A stretch of DNA of 64,000 nt from an uncultured Eubacteriales bacterium (GCA_949296455.1 CASFOZ010000002.1:190916-254915); one strand, 5' to 3'; counted from the stretch's first letter, positions 49,235 to 57,832 are shown. Notes: generated by a model from the sequence alone, not told the origin. Numbers and translations are program-made.

Positions 49235-50017
49235 TTAAAAGTAATATCTGTTGTTTACTATACTGTTTGCGGTAAGTTCGGCAAGTTTTCCGCTTTCTTT
49301 CACCGCATTTATAGTATCTTCGCTTATGTATGTTCCCTTTTCCGCAATCATATTGCCGTTGTTATCGACTATATCGTATATTACTTCCCTTCCTAAAAGA
49401 AATTCGTAACTTGCAATAATTCTGTCCGGGAAATCGCTGTCCTTAATTTTTTTCTGATAGGTAGAGATTTTGGCGTCATTATACCTTTCATCGCTGTAAA
49501 CGGGTACTTTTGTCAGCAAATCCTCTTCAACGATTTTAACCTTTGAATTTATTTTCGCTTTGGGAATCTTTTTAGGAGCGGTAAGACGGACATTATCATC
49601 TTTAATAACTGTAATATCGCCCGATGCGGAAAGTACTTTTTTGATGGGGAAACTCTTATTTGAAATTACGATTTCCAACGGCAGGAATTTATCGCTGAAA
49701 ATTATTTCCTCGCACTCCCCTAAATAAATACCGCTTGAAGTGTAAGCTTTGGCACCTTTTTCGAAAATTATAAATTCGCTTTCGGAAAACATTTCCGCAT
49801 TTAAAAAATTATCTTCGTTTTTAACGGTTATAATGCTGTCTGAAATCTTATAAATATCCTTGATTTCCATAAGATATTTTTCTTTATCGTTTTCGACAAG
49901 CAGATACCTTACCTTTTTATAACATTTATCGAAATAAATTTTTGTAATTTTCCCCATACATACGGCATTTGTTAAGTTCAATATTTCTTTTTCAAGAATT
50001 TCACATGATTTTCTCAT
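49235..50017 (-). CDS. PRC-barrel domain protein
   Basis: 260-aa cytosolic protein with two or three PRC-barrel-like beta segments (AVCMGKITKIYFDKCYKKVRYLL at about 18-40 is split into AVCMGKITKIYFD and KKVRYLLVEND; AYTSSGIYLGECEEIIF at about 90-106; REVIYDIVDNNGNMIAEKG at about 210-228). PRC barrels occur in RimM, photosynthetic reaction centres and sporulation-linked proteins of Firmicutes. Precise role unknown. Convergent with YhhN and divergent from DUF1858; GGAG site upstream. Confidence 0.72.
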   Translation of the reverse strand: MRKSCEILEKEILNLTNAVCMGKITKIYFDKCYKKVRYLLVENDKEKYLMEIKDIYKISDSIITVKNEDNFLNAEMFSESEFIIFEKGAKAYTSSGIYLGECEEIIFSDKFLPLEIVISNKSFPIKKVLSASGDITVIKDDNVRLTAPKKIPKAKINSKVKIVEEDLLTKVPVYSDERYNDAKISTYQKKIKDSDFPDRIIASYEFLLGREVIYDIVDNNGNMIAEKGTYISEDTINAVKESGKLAELTANSIVNNRYYF

Positions 50018-50140
50018 AATTTTCTCCTTGACTGCAAAACTTATTAATAGAATTTCTGTAAATTAAATTTATAATATAGAATATTCTTTTAATCTGTTTA
50101 AAATAACTCGAAAATTAAATTAAAATTTTGATTATCTTAA

Positions 50141-50169
50141 TTGACATTTGGCTATATAAAATATATATT
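50141..50169 (+). promoter_or_regulatory. Promoter of the DUF1858 gene
   Basis: TTGACA (50141-50146), 17-bp spacer, TATATT (50164-50169), 37 bp before the start. Confidence 0.75.
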
Positions 50170-50206
50170 TAATTTGAAAAACAAAAAATTTTTAGGAGGA
50201 ATTATT

Positions 50207-50413
50207 ATGAAATTCAGTAAAGATATGTTATTGATTGACGCATTCAATAAATGCAACGAAACGCAGCAGGAAAAAATGGGACAGATACTTTCCGAATACG
50301 GAATGCACTGTTTAGGATGCGCACTTGCCCACGGCGAAACATTCGAACAGGCTGCAAGCGTTCACGGCGCCAATGTGGACGAAATGATGGAAAAAATCAA
50401 TTCCTCTTTATAA
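50207..50413 (+). CDS. DUF1858 domain protein (small CxxC protein)
   Basis: 68-aa protein from the ATG at 50207 behind AGGAGG. The pattern MLLIDAFNKC, then GMHCLGCALAHGETFEQAASVHG, then VDEMMEKIN is that of DUF1858, a small helical domain related to the N-terminus of hybrid-cluster-type proteins and to ScdA/RIC. The CxxC suggests redox or metal binding. Stand-alone gene between a promoter and a terminator. Function unknown. Confidence 0.88.
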   Translation: MKFSKDMLLIDAFNKCNETQQEKMGQILSEYGMHCLGCALAHGETFEQAASVHGANVDEMMEKINSSL

Positions 50414-50446
50414 TTTTAAATTTTAAATAATATAAAAAACATTTAA

Positions 50447-50470
50447 AAAAGCCTCTTTAAAGAGGCTTTT
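50447..50470. terminator. Bidirectional terminator between DUF1858 and DUF1700-like genes
   Basis: Perfect palindrome AAAAGCCTCTTT / AAAGAGGCTTTT with A-run on the left and T-rich sequence on the right. It can serve both convergent genes. Confidence 0.9.
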
Positions 50471-50525
50471 ATTATAGTTATTTAAAATTTATAAAATTTA
50501 CCGCTTATAATACAACGATTAAATA

Positions 50526-53500
50526 TCAGAAAAACCAATCGTTGATATTTACGTCTCCGCCGCCCTGTTTATCGTTTTTGTCCTTATCCTTTTTGTTTTT
50601 ATCGTTATCGGGATTTTGACTTTCCGATTTTTCGGGTGTGACAAGAGAAACTTCGGGAACGCTTTCTCCTTTTTGAAGCTGCTGAGTACGACTGTTTTGC
50701 GGGTCGTCTTTAACTTCTTTGTATCCGCTCTTGGGCATATCGTCCGATGAAAGCGCTTTTTTGTCGGGGTCGGTAAAAAGTAAATCTTTCATATTATCCT
50801 CCTTTTTGTCTGCTGTATTTTCAATCGGGATATTACGGCTTTCCGATTTTTCGGAAAGGGTACTGTTTTCCTGCTTGACATTATTATCTTTGCCGTCGCT
50901 CTGACTTTTCATTTCACCGTCTTTTTCCGCTTTCTTTTCGGAAACTGCGTTTATTTTTTCAATATGCTTTTCAAAAACGGTATCGGCGTCTTCGGTATTA
51001 TTTTGCGAAACTGTATTATTTCCGATATTTTTATTTGCGCCGACATTTATACCTTCTATAACGGTATCTTCCATTTTAAGACCGTCTTTATCTTTTGGTT
51101 GAATCTTTTCCGGCATAGAAGCTTTTTCGGTCATTTTTTTGAAAAGTTTGGCTTTCTTTTTCTCTTCTTTTTCGGCTTTTCGCAATTCTTTTGCGGATTT
51201 TATTTCTTTTTTGAGAGCGTCCTGTTTGAAATCGTTTTTAAGTTCTTCTCTTATGCGCTCTTTTTCTTCTTCGGAAGGAATGATATCGGTTCTTTCCTTA
51301 GCTTCGCTGTGAAGCATCTTTTCTCCCGCATAAACATCGGCAAGGTCTCCCGAAGTACCCCTTTCGTGCTCTATATTTAACGAAGCGACTTTTTCAGCTC
51401 TCTCTTTCATTATCCTTCTGAATTCGTAATCTTCGAGTTTGTGTTTTGGAGAGTTTTTAACGGGAATTGCGCTTTCAACCGGTTTTTCTATTACTTGTTC
51501 GACTTTAATCGTTTCATCGGTTTTTTCCGAAGTTTCAACTGGCGCAGCATTTTCTGTCGTATTTTGTAAACCGACATTGTTTTCGGATTGACGATTGATT
51601 TTCCCTTCATTTGCAAAAATGGACTCAGTAGAACTCTTTTCGCCGCCCCCGTCTCTTATAACGGTATAGGAATTGTTCTTATCGGACAAAACACCTTCCG
51701 TCTTGACGTTTTGAACATTCGAATCCTTTTTATCGTCAACAACAAGATTATTCGTGTTAACGGTTTTATTATCGGAATCCGTATAGTCGACAGTGCTGTT
51801 TTCATTTACGGCAGAAGAATTTGCATAGGCGTCGGCACTGCTTTCATTTACGGCAGAAGTTATTTCCTTATCTTTTTCTTTATCTTCTATTACACTGCTA
51901 TTCTGTTCGGATTCGGTCTTTTTTATCTCGGTTTTATGCTCCGATTTCGATTTGTTCTTTTTAATTTCTTTATTATAAATCAAATCGTCGCTGAGTCCGC
52001 CCGGTTTTTTAAGAACCTCGATAGGCTTTTTATTACCTACATTAAATATTCTCGGCTCGTAAGTGGAAGTAGGTATTTTTACGACTTCATATAAAGGCTC
52101 GTCCTGCATTTCTTTGTTTTTATTTAATAACCTTACTACTTCGTAGCAGTCTCTTATCGATTCTATAATCCATTTTATGACATAAACATCGCAAAGACCT
52201 ATACCTGCAATCATAAGCAATCCTGTGAATATCAGAACAATGGAAATATTCAACTGACTTGCAATTACGACGGTATTACTGAAATTACCCGCAAGGAAAT
52301 TCAACGAAGTTATAATAATGAACAAACCGCCGAAAAGCGTCACGAGATTTATAAGGGTCGCCATAAACACGGCAAAGACTATTCCGGTAATCATAAACGG
52401 AAGATTTTCTCTTCTGAGTATTTTTCCTTCTTCCGGTCTTTTATATAGAACTTCCGAAAGAGGTATATGTTCAGCATAAGGTTCTTCGTGAACTTCGGTT
52501 TTTTCCGCAACAGCGGTTTCCGTTGAAACCTGCACTTTATTTTCTATCTGATTCGATATTGTACCGGTTTTCATAAGAGGCGACTGTAAAGTAGCCTGTT
52601 TTTGAACGGGCGGATTACCGCATTGAACTATTCTTACGGTATCTTCCGCTTCCACGATATCCATATTGATTTCGTCTATATTTATTTTATCGGGAAGAAT
52701 TTCGCTTTTTCTTATTACCTTGGGCCTTTTAATTTTCGACTTTACCGAATGCCAGCCTCTCATTTTCGTATCTGCGAAAACAAGGTCGTCAATATGTTCC
52801 TCTAATATTCCCTTTTCTATTGCGCGCGCCTTATCTTTGATATAACTTTTATCTTCTTTGGTATCGGCTTTTTTTACTATTACATCGATGCCTTTTTTAT
52901 AAATTTTGTTTTTCCCCGAACCGTCGGTTTGCGCTTTATCCTTGTCTTCGGAAGAAAGACTTTTCAATTCGCCTTGTTTTTCTTCCTTGTCCGCACTTTC
53001 GTCTTTAACGATAATGTCCTGTTTTTTCTGTTCAATTTCCTTATCGGCTGTATTTCCGTCTTCCGAAATAACAAGAGTTTCTTTATTTTCAATACTTTTT
53101 TCCGTCGCAATACTTTCTGAACTTATACTTGAGCCGTTTATAATATCTTCATTTTTATCGGAAACGGGCGGAATAATATTCTCTTTTGAAACTTCTTCAA
53201 TCTTATCGCCATTTTCGGCAGCCGCCGTACCCACTGAAGGTTGTACAAAATTATCGTTCGATATGTCTTTTGAATCAGTTACCGCTTTTTCGTTTGAATC
53301 GATTGCCTTATCGCCTATACCGTCTGCATTCTTTTTAGGTTCTTCATTATTGACCGCAGTATTTTTAAGTGCGGATAAGTCTTGATTTAAGCCTTCTGAA
53401 TTTTCATCGGTTTTATTTTCTTTATTTTCAGAAATTGCATTTTTTTCTTCGGAAAAATCTATATTTATTTTTTTACCGCCGACAAAAGTATAATCCTTTT

Positions 53501-55355
53501 CGAGAAAAGGATTTTTGATATTGTTTTCTTCCTTTCTTAAAGAAGACTCTTTTTTAGGCTCTTCTTTGTTAACGGTTTCGTCGCTTTTTACCTTTTCGCT
53601 CTTTGACTGCTCATTTTTCACCGATTCAACAATCGTGCCTTCGTTGTTTTCGGAAAAATCAGATTTAATATCTTTGCCGAATCCGAGTTCTTGCTCGTTT
53701 CTATCTTCTTTCACGACCTGATTTAAATCGTTATTTGCGGAAGAATATTTTTCGATACCTTTATTTTCCGTCTCTCCGTTTGACTTGTCGGCATTCTTAT
53801 CTTCTGTGCCGATAGAGTCGGAAGTTTTTAACTTATCTAAATCCGATTTTAAATTATTATCCGTCCCCTGCTCATTATTTTCACTTAAAGGACTTTCTTT
53901 TTTTTCTTTTGAATTAGAATTTAAATCGTGGGCTACCTTTTCTATTCCGTCACCTGTTCCGTCTTCGGATTTGTGGGCTCCGGAAGTTTCGATTTCTTCC
54001 ACTACCTTTATGCGTTTGACATTTTGTTTGGCTTCGCCTTTTTCGGGAGTTATATGGGTTTTTCCGGAATTAGGGTCTCGATAAAACTGTATATTTAAAA
54101 AGTTGCTGATATTTTCGCCGGTTTCACTGTCATAATATTCAACGGTTGTGTATTTTTTGTTTTGTTCGGTTTTTGTGCCGTCACCGTCAGTATCCGTTCC
54201 GTATTCGGTATTAACGCCGCTTTCGGAAACGGAATCTTTATTTTTATCTGAAACGTTATTTTGTTTTACGTCATTTGCCGAAATAGAGTCGCTATCCGTT
54301 ACGGAATCCGCACCGCTCTGTTCGGTTTGCAAAACGGTCTGTTTTTTTATCTCTTCGCTATCTGCGTCAATTGTTTTTTGAGAAGTAACGGAATCTTTGT
54401 TTGCAGAAGATTTTAAAGAACCGTCTTTATCTGCTTCTTCAAAAGAAAATACATTGCCTGTACTAACTGAACTTTCCGTTTTCTTCGTATCTGAATTATA
54501 AACTGAACTATTTTCCGAATCAGACTTAACTAACCCGTCGTTAATATCTTTCGAAACGGTATTCGATTTTTCATCGGAAAAAGCCGTACTACCTTGAGTT
54601 TTGGAAATCTTTTTAGTGTCGGCTTTTTCTTTTTTCACTACCTTTTCGGAAGGTATCTGCTCAAGAATTTTTTTCTTGTTGGCTTCCGCCTTTTTTTGAA
54701 AATCGTCGGTATTTCTAAGACCTGCTTTTTTTACGGTCGGAGAAGAAGTACTTACATTCTTACGGCTTTTATAAAAATCCATAAGCTGTTCTTGCTTTTT
54801 CTGCAACTCCTTTTCAAGTTCCATCGCAAGATTAATTTCTTTTTCGGTAATTGGATTTTCGTTTGCAGAAATACCTGCCTGTTTTTCTTTTTTTCTTCTT
54901 GCTATTTCGTCGAGAAGTATTTTTATTTTATCCTCGATTTCCTCTATTTCATTTTCAAGCTGATAAATAAAAGCTTTGTAGTTTTCGATGTTTTTATTGA
55001 CTATTTCCTTTTCGTTACGGTATTCGCTTAAATTTTCATGTTCGTCTATTTCGACATCGGAAAGGTCAAGACTCGTCATATCCAAAAGATTGCTTTGAGT
55101 CTTTTTATTAACTTCTTTTTTAAGCATTGAATTGTTTTTAAGACTTTGTCTTGCCGAACGATTGTAATCGGGGCTGATAAATCTTCTCGCAATATCGGCA
55201 GGGTCGCCGAAAAGTACTATGATTTCAAAAGGACTCAGATTCTGACTCAATAAATCATTGTATCTTTTAATATAGTCATCGACGATACTTTCTTTATCGG
55301 AGACGCCCGCTTTATCAAGTTCGGAGCTCAACTCTTTAAGAAACTTTTCAAACAT
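50526..55355 (-). CDS. Giant DUF1700/HAAS-like membrane protein with long acidic disordered regions
   Basis: 1609 aa from the ATG at 55355 (a GTG four codons earlier is less likely). Residues 1-70 match the HAAS/DUF1700 N-terminal domain (FEKFLKELSSELDKAGVSD, then IVLFGDPADIARRF), found in sensor-like membrane proteins. About 110-205 is a coiled coil. About 205-975 is Ser/Asp/Glu/Lys-rich, repetitive and without a recognisable fold. Two transmembrane helices lie at about 985-1045 (PFMITGIVFAVFMATLINLV and IVLIFTGLLMIAGIGLCDVYV is split: IVLIFTGLLMIAG, IGLCDVYV). The C-terminal 530 residues are again charged, with a basic coiled segment KELRKAEKEEKKKAKLFKK. DUF1700 proteins are usually about 200 aa. 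Function unknown; divergent from the Cys-rich peptide gene. Confidence 0.75.
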   Translation of the reverse strand: MFEKFLKELSSELDKAGVSDKESIVDDYIKRYNDLLSQNLSPFEIIVLFGDPADIARRFISPDYNRSARQSLKNNSMLKKEVNKKTQSNLLDMTSLDLSDVEIDEHENLSEYRNEKEIVNKNIENYKAFIYQLENEIEEIEDKIKILLDEIARRKKEKQAGISANENPITEKEINLAMELEKELQKKQEQLMDFYKSRKNVSTSSPTVKKAGLRNTDDFQKKAEANKKKILEQIPSEKVVKKEKADTKKISKTQGSTAFSDEKSNTVSKDINDGLVKSDSENSSVYNSDTKKTESSVSTGNVFSFEEADKDGSLKSSANKDSVTSQKTIDADSEEIKKQTVLQTEQSGADSVTDSDSISANDVKQNNVSDKNKDSVSESGVNTEYGTDTDGDGTKTEQNKKYTTVEYYDSETGENISNFLNIQFYRDPNSGKTHITPEKGEAKQNVKRIKVVEEIETSGAHKSEDGTGDGIEKVAHDLNSNSKEKKESPLSENNEQGTDNNLKSDLDKLKTSDSIGTEDKNADKSNGETENKGIEKYSSANNDLNQVVKEDRNEQELGFGKDIKSDFSENNEGTIVESVKNEQSKSEKVKSDETVNKEEPKKESSLRKEENNIKNPFLEKDYTFVGGKKINIDFSEEKNAISENKENKTDENSEGLNQDLSALKNTAVNNEEPKKNADGIGDKAIDSNEKAVTDSKDISNDNFVQPSVGTAAAENGDKIEEVSKENIIPPVSDKNEDIINGSSISSESIATEKSIENKETLVISEDGNTADKEIEQKKQDIIVKDESADKEEKQGELKSLSSEDKDKAQTDGSGKNKIYKKGIDVIVKKADTKEDKSYIKDKARAIEKGILEEHIDDLVFADTKMRGWHSVKSKIKRPKVIRKSEILPDKINIDEINMDIVEAEDTVRIVQCGNPPVQKQATLQSPLMKTGTISNQIENKVQVSTETAVAEKTEVHEEPYAEHIPLSEVLYKRPEEGKILRRENLPFMITGIVFAVFMATLINLVTLFGGLFIIITSLNFLAGNFSNTVVIASQLNISIVLIFTGLLMIAGIGLCDVYVIKWIIESIRDCYEVVRLLNKNKEMQDEPLYEVVKIPTSTYEPRIFNVGNKKPIEVLKKPGGLSDDLIYNKEIKKNKSKSEHKTEIKKTESEQNSSVIEDKEKDKEITSAVNESSADAYANSSAVNENSTVDYTDSDNKTVNTNNLVVDDKKDSNVQNVKTEGVLSDKNNSYTVIRDGGGEKSSTESIFANEGKINRQSENNVGLQNTTENAAPVETSEKTDETIKVEQVIEKPVESAIPVKNSPKHKLEDYEFRRIMKERAEKVASLNIEHERGTSGDLADVYAGEKMLHSEAKERTDIIPSEEEKERIREELKNDFKQDALKKEIKSAKELRKAEKEEKKKAKLFKKMTEKASMPEKIQPKDKDGLKMEDTVIEGINVGANKNIGNNTVSQNNTEDADTVFEKHIEKINAVSEKKAEKDGEMKSQSDGKDNNVKQENSTLSEKSESRNIPIENTADKKEDNMKDLLFTDPDKKALSSDDMPKSGYKEVKDDPQNSRTQQLQKGESVPEVSLVTPEKSESQNPDNDKNKKDKDKNDKQGGGDVNINDWFF
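50792..50805 (-). promoter_or_regulatory. Internal Shine-Dalgarno and ATG near the 3' end of the DUF1700-like gene
   Basis: On the minus strand AAAGGAGG (50798-50805), ATAAT, ATG (50792), in frame. It would start an 88-aa peptide MKDLLFTDPDKK... ending at the shared stop. The SD is encoded by K-K-E codons (AAA AAG GAG), so chance in a Lys/Glu-rich protein is possible. Confidence 0.5.
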
Positions 55356-55409
55356 AACGAAGGACACCTGTATTATATTACTAAATTATAATATGTTTAT
55401 TTTAACATA

Positions 55410-55469
55410 AAAAGTATAGTAAGTAAACTATGTAAACAAAATAAAATAATTTTAACTAAACGGTATAAT
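55410..55469 (+). promoter_or_regulatory. Promoter/operator region of the Cys-rich peptide
   Basis: A perfect -10 TATAAT (55464-55469) is fused to ACTAAACGGTATA (55455-55467), identical over 13 bases to operator copy 2 of the HTH switch at 27826-27838. The -35 position (ATAAAA) is weak, suggesting regulated use. Further left, ATAGT-AAGTAA-ACTAT forms a small inverted repeat. Confidence 0.55.
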
Positions 55470-55490
55470 TTTTCTTGCAATAAGAAAAAT
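55468..55490 (+). promoter_or_regulatory. Hairpin at the predicted 5' end of the Cys-rich peptide mRNA
   Basis: Perfect 9-bp inverted repeat ATTTTTCTT (55468-55476) and AAGAAAAAT (55482-55490) around GCAAT. It begins at the end of the -10 box, so it would form at the 5' end of the transcript or act as an operator. Confidence 0.55.
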
Positions 55491-55518
55491 ATAAGTATAA
55501 CTTAAAAGGAGAATAACT

Positions 55519-55665
55519 ATGGCAAACACTAAAACACAAAGTACTGCAAAAACACAAAAAAGCAAAGCATGCAGCTCGAAATCAGCTTCGGGTTGCAGCG
55601 GCTGCAAATCTCAGCAGAAAAGCAGAGCTTGCAGCTCAAAATCGGCATCTAACTGTAACGGTTAA
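55519..55665 (+). CDS. 48-aa Cys-rich peptide with an internal protein-level repeat
   Basis: Small peptide starting at the ATG at 55519, seven bases after AAGGAG. A Thr/Lys/Gln-rich N-terminus (1-15) is followed by two copies of a 15-residue unit, KS(K/R)ACSSKSAS(G/N)C(S/N)G, at 15-29 and 35-49 approximately, separated by CKSQQ. Cysteines are at 18, 26, 29, 38 and 46. The two copies differ at most third codon positions while keeping the amino acids, which indicates selection on the protein. No hydrophobic segment, so not a bacteriocin with a classic leader. It may bind metal, be a thiol-rich structural peptide or a modified-peptide precursor; no maturase gene is adjacent. Own terminator follows. 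Confidence 0.8.
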   Translation: MANTKTQSTAKTQKSKACSSKSASGCSGCKSQQKSRACSSKSASNCNG

Positions 55666-55674
55666 CCGATAACG

Positions 55675-55698
55675 AAAAGTCCGCTTCTGCGGACTTTT
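55675..55698 (+). terminator. Terminator after the Cys-rich peptide gene
   Basis: AAAAGTCCGC-TTCT-GCGGACTTTT followed by T, 9 bp past the stop codon. The short strong transcript unit supports the small gene being real. Confidence 0.9.
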
Positions 55699-55850
55699 TA
55701 CATAATTCGTTTTAAATATTGCCTCGTTTCTTTACTGCTATTCGGTGATAAATTTAATTTCGGAAATCTTTTCGCAAGGTATTAATGTTAATTTATTTTC
55801 ATAAATGCTATATGGTTTTAAAGGTTTTGCCCGAAGATTGCTCTGTCGGT

Positions 55851-57797
55851 TTACTCTTCGGTCACAAACGGTTTGTTTAAAGTATCATTCTTATCGTTTT
55901 TAATGTCTGACGATAAGTCGCCGTTGTTTTCGGTTTTTAAATTATTATCGACAAAACTTTTAACTTTTAGTTCGCTGTCGCTGCTGAAATGATTTTCCAT
56001 AGACTTCTCGCATCTTTCTTTAAGGTCAAATTCCATATCTTTTCTTAAAAGCCTGTAATCGGCATAGACCGGTTTTCCTATAAGAACGGTTGCGCATGGT
56101 TTCTTTTTGTAAATTTTAAAAAAGCCTTTCGGTTCTCTCCATTTAATACCTATGGGAATAACGGGAACCTGTGCGTCGCAAGCAATTTTAAAAGCGCCTT
56201 TATAAAATTCTCTTATTCCTTCGTAATAGTTTATAAGATGTCCTTCGGGATAAATCTGGACGAATCTTCCGAGTTTAAGTTGTTTTACAACTTCGTCGTG
56301 CATTATTTTAAGTTCGTTCAGCCTTTTAGATACCGGTACGCCGCCCAGCATTTTTATGAGAGTTCCCGCAATTGGCATATTGAAATTGCTTTCAAGACTC
56401 GTGAATATAACCTTTTTGGGGAATACTCCGAGCGCCACCATAGCGCAATCGACATAATGGACATGGTTGCTTATTGTAACTGCGCCCGATTTGCTTTTTC
56501 TGATTTCTTTAAGGTTGTTTTTCCCTTTCACCTTTATCCCGTACATAAAGAAAAGATATATCGACAGAATAGGCACTGCAACGACATAATAGAAAAGGAA
56601 TGCGAAAAATCTGAATATTTTACCTTTCGGCATTATTTTTCTTCTTAATTTTCTGGTCTTTCTATCGTTTTTGGAAGAAGCTCTGAAATCGAGAATGGCT
56701 TCGTTAAACATTTCTTCGGCTTTGGATATCGAATAATCTATTCCGTAAGTTTTCCCGCTCTCGATATATTTTTTAGACATATAAAGTCTTTCGTCTTTAT
56801 GTTCTATCCAATAATCTATTTTTGAAGCAAGATTTTTAGGGTCGCCCGCTTTGAAAAGAGACCTTTCGTCTAAGGCAAACTGCGGAGTCGCCGATTTTTT
56901 TGAATCGGCGATTACGGGAACAAGTCCGCAGGCAAAGGCTTCTATACATGCAATGGCTTCTATTTCGACATCGGCCGCATGAACATACAAATCGCTGTTA
57001 TGAATAACATTTTGAAGTTCGGACTGTTCTAAAAAACCGAAATTGACTTTGTTAGGAAGATTTTGGGCAAGCTTTTCCAATTTCTTCTGCAAAGGTCCTT
57101 GTCCTGCAAGTGTAAGTCTTATTTTATCTTTATATTTTGAAAGGGATACTGCTTTTATAAGCACGTCCTGTCTTTTTTCGGCGGCATATCTTCCCACCAT
57201 AAGAATATTGAAAAAACCGTCTTCTTTTCTCGGCTCGTCTGCAGGCTTAAAAGAACTGTCCACGCCGTTAGAAATAATATGAAGTTTTGCTTTGTATTTA
57301 TGCTTTTTCAGCTCGCCTGCAATAAATCTCGAAGGACAATGAATATGGTCGAATTTTCTGTAAAATCGTCTTCTGAAAGCAAAATAAAGGAATTTTGATG
57401 CGAGTTTAGACCATTTAAGTCCCATATTGTAAAGTATGTTTTCCGGCTGCAAATGAAATGCGGCGGTTGACGGAATTCCCATTTTGTCGGCAAGTTTTTT
57501 GCCTGCTTTTTCAAGTTTGAACGGGAGAAAGAAATGTATTAAATCGGCGCCCGAAAAGGCGTTCATTAAAATATGCAAATCGGCTTTTGAAAATCTGATT
57601 TTCTGTTTTCTCGAAACTTCTGTGACTATGGGAATATAACGCTCGGGCATATTGTAACAATCTTCGCCTTCTGCGCCTGTTCCCACAACTTTAACCCGGT
57701 GACCGTGTTTTCTGAGATTTTCCACGAATCTGCAAGCGGTCATAACGGTTCCGTTTGTTTTAAGGTCAAATGTATCGATTACGAAAACAATATTCAT
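55851..57797 (-). CDS. Fusion of GT4 glycosyltransferase and PlsC-type acyltransferase
   Basis: 648-aa protein in two parts. Residues 1-375 form a GT-B glycosyltransferase of family 4 (NTFDLKTNGTV-like N-terminus, then NGVDSSFKP, VGRYAAEKRQDVLIKA and the EAFACGLVPV block with nucleotide-sugar-binding Glu). Residues about 388-600 form a membrane-associated acyltransferase with one TM helix (FFAFLFYYVVAVPILSIYLFF is split: FFAFLFYYVV, AVPILSIYLFF), the HX4D motif in NHVHYVD, and YPEGHL. The GT part resembles diacylglycerol glucosyltransferases, so the fusion may make an acylated glycolipid or lipoteichoic-acid anchor (inference). The C-terminal 45 residues are acidic. Reads away from murI with its own promoter. 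Confidence 0.88.
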   Translation of the reverse strand: MNIVFVIDTFDLKTNGTVMTACRFVENLRKHGHRVKVVGTGAEGEDCYNMPERYIPIVTEVSRKQKIRFSKADLHILMNAFSGADLIHFFLPFKLEKAGKKLADKMGIPSTAAFHLQPENILYNMGLKWSKLASKFLYFAFRRRFYRKFDHIHCPSRFIAGELKKHKYKAKLHIISNGVDSSFKPADEPRKEDGFFNILMVGRYAAEKRQDVLIKAVSLSKYKDKIRLTLAGQGPLQKKLEKLAQNLPNKVNFGFLEQSELQNVIHNSDLYVHAADVEIEAIACIEAFACGLVPVIADSKKSATPQFALDERSLFKAGDPKNLASKIDYWIEHKDERLYMSKKYIESGKTYGIDYSISKAEEMFNEAILDFRASSKNDRKTRKLRRKIMPKGKIFRFFAFLFYYVVAVPILSIYLFFMYGIKVKGKNNLKEIRKSKSGAVTISNHVHYVDCAMVALGVFPKKVIFTSLESNFNMPIAGTLIKMLGGVPVSKRLNELKIMHDEVVKQLKLGRFVQIYPEGHLINYYEGIREFYKGAFKIACDAQVPVIPIGIKWREPKGFFKIYKKKPCATVLIGKPVYADYRLLRKDMEFDLKERCEKSMENHFSSDSELKVKSFVDNNLKTENNGDLSSDIKNDKNDTLNKPFVTEE

Positions 57798-57803
57798 ATA
57801 TAA

Positions 57804-57832
57804 ACTTTACTAAATATAATATATTTTGTCAA
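57804..57832 (-). promoter_or_regulatory. Promoter of the GT-PlsC fusion gene
   Basis: On the minus strand TTGACA (57827-57832), 17-bp spacer, TAAAGT (57804-57809). The -10 is weak and close to the start codon, so this is tentative. Confidence 0.45.

Noticed and set aside
50719..55031. Many open reading frames on the plus strand opposite the giant DUF1700-like gene, and likewise opposite glgA and dnaK
   Set aside because: They are long only because Glu/Lys/Ser-rich codons on the other strand contain few stops. Translations are Phe/Ser/Leu-rich and lack ribosome binding sites.
55519..55665. SCIFF (six cysteines in forty-five) ranthipeptide precursor
   Set aside because: The peptide has five cysteines in a Ser/Lys repeat, lacks the conserved SCIFF sequence, and no radical SAM maturase is adjacent.
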